Shown here: positions 63,561 through 64,000 of the stretch, in pieces
How the letters are laid out: every line of letters starts with the position of its first letter
Position numbering within the stretch: position 1 is the first letter of the stretch
Assembly: GCF_018474025.1 (NCBI RefSeq)
Contig: NZ_JAHCTA010000001.1
Coordinates: forward strand, 620,001-684,000
Origin: Alteromonas oceanisediminis
GTDB taxonomy: Bacteria; Pseudomonadota; Gammaproteobacteria; Enterobacterales; Alteromonadaceae
DNA: 64,000 nucleotides
Reading direction: 5' to 3'
Notes under the pieces: model-generated
The model's database searches: none
What the model was told of the DNA's origin: nothing
The model's input: only the letters and a program-made list of their open reading frames with translations
Made by a program: the position numbers and the translations under genes

Positions 63561-64000
63561 TTACCCTAACGGGCTGACAACGGCATTACCGCCCCGCTGT
63601 AAAATGTGTGTATAAATCTGCGTAGTTCGCACGTCGGTATGACCCAGTTGATCTTGTACCGTTCGGATATCGGCTCCCGATTGCAGCAAGTGTGTTGCGA
63701 AGGTATGCCGGAGTGTATGCGGTGTCACATTTTTTGAGATACCTGCATCAGCTGCTGCAATGCGTATCGAGCGTTGGATTTGCTTTTCATCAATGTGGTG
63801 CCTGCGCACAAGTTTAGATTCCGGGTCAACACTGCGTTTGGTTGCCGAGAATAAATACTGCCATTCCAATTGTTTATTCGCGTGTGCATATTTTTTAGCT
63901 AACGTTACCACTCGATGCTTGCCCCCCTTTCCGTTGTAAACCCTGACACACTTAAAATCGAAATCAATATTTCCGACACGCAAGCGAACACACTCCATCA
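63561..64000 (-). CDS. Integron integrase IntI, C-terminal part, with probable internal deletion
   Basis: This tyrosine recombinase is cut by the right edge; the start lies beyond 64000. The visible part begins [15 protein letters not shown] and has the catalytic Lys region [38 protein letters not shown] and the nucleophile Tyr in TTQIYTHIL. The ending [11 protein letters not shown] and the segment [16 protein letters not shown] are particular to integron integrases. Compared with IntI1, about 35 residues between the catalytic-Lys strand and [15 protein letters not shown] are missing, including helices of the core. The reading frame is intact, so the protein may be made but impaired. Integron attI and cassettes normally lie upstream of intI, here outside the window. 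Confidence 0.85.
   Translation of the reverse strand, partial: MECVRLRVGNIDFDFKCVRVYNGKGGKHRVVTLAKKYAHANKQLEWQYLFSATKRSVDPESKLVRRHHIDEKQIQRSIRIAAADAGISKNVTPHTLRHTFATHLLQSGADIRTVQDQLGHTDVRTTQIYTHILQRGGNAVVSPLG

Overview
This window reads as core chromosome of a marine gammaproteobacterium of the order Alteromonadales, probably family Alteromonadaceae. The evidence is gene content and order: tolC divergent from nudF-yqiB-cpdA-yqiA-parE; rppH-ptsP-tauE-lgt-thyA divergent from mutH; ftsB-ispD-ispF-truD-surE-pcm-yqaA-nlpD-rpoS; rplU-rpmA-obgE divergent from ispB; and efp divergent from epmB. The protein sequences also resemble Alteromonas-type orthologues. This placement comes from pattern recognition, not from a search. 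I found no rRNA, tRNA, CRISPR array, prophage or complete insertion sequence.

Layout. Bases 1-2100 hold the end of rlmG, a periplasmic cyclophilin and a small secreted SRPBCC protein, facing a gamma-glutamylcyclotransferase-like gene. That gene lies downstream of a TonB-dependent receptor with three His/Asp/Glu-rich segments and a good Zur-type palindrome in its promoter (2.1-4.7 kb). A decayed gene remnant follows. Next come all the genes for lysylation of elongation factor P (epmA, efp, epmB; 4.9-7.6 kb). A 181-bp MITE-like inverted-repeat element (7956-8136) separates a YjfB-like small protein from an unknown gene. Hypothetical membrane and secreted proteins fill 8.5-11.5 kb. The parE-to-nudF block and tolC occupy 11.6-17.7 kb. 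Bases 17.7-21.7 kb carry a small unknown protein, a bacterial voltage-gated cation channel with an unusually acidic filter, and a PrsT-like TPR lipoprotein. Then come deaD, cysG and a secreted transglutaminase-like protein (22-26 kb), then phoH coupled to a response-regulator diguanylate cyclase (26-28.4 kb).

rapA-rluA, a DUF3530 protein, a small unknown and an AmpG-like permease run rightward from 28.6 to 35 kb. Facing them is a tightly packed seven-gene leftward run, rppH-ptsP-tauE-lgt-thyA-(REC-CheC)-(PAS-GGDEF) (35-42.4 kb). mutH, a membrane-anchored AraC-type regulator, ygiF, ygiM and putA (lacking the usual N-terminal DNA-binding domain) take 42.5-50.7 kb. A TIGR03545 protein and the ftsB-to-rpoS block run to 59.8 kb, followed by folA, obgE, rpmA, rplU and ispB. 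The right edge cuts through the C-terminal half of an integron-type integrase, so a chromosomal integron may begin just outside the window.

How the genes work together. Several sets are pathway units: EF-P maturation; MEP isoprenoid enzymes (ispD, ispF) with the later polyprenyl synthase ispB; folate and thymidylate (folA, thyA); envelope and stationary-phase control (nlpD, rpoS, surE, pcm); and c-di-GMP output (two GGEEF proteins, each translationally coupled to its upstream neighbour). I did not find a clearly new multi-gene system. The points most worth a second look are the acidic-filter channel, the internally shortened integron integrase, the Zur-linked metal receptor operon, the MITE-like element, and the CheC/GGDEF pair joined to the lgt-thyA run.
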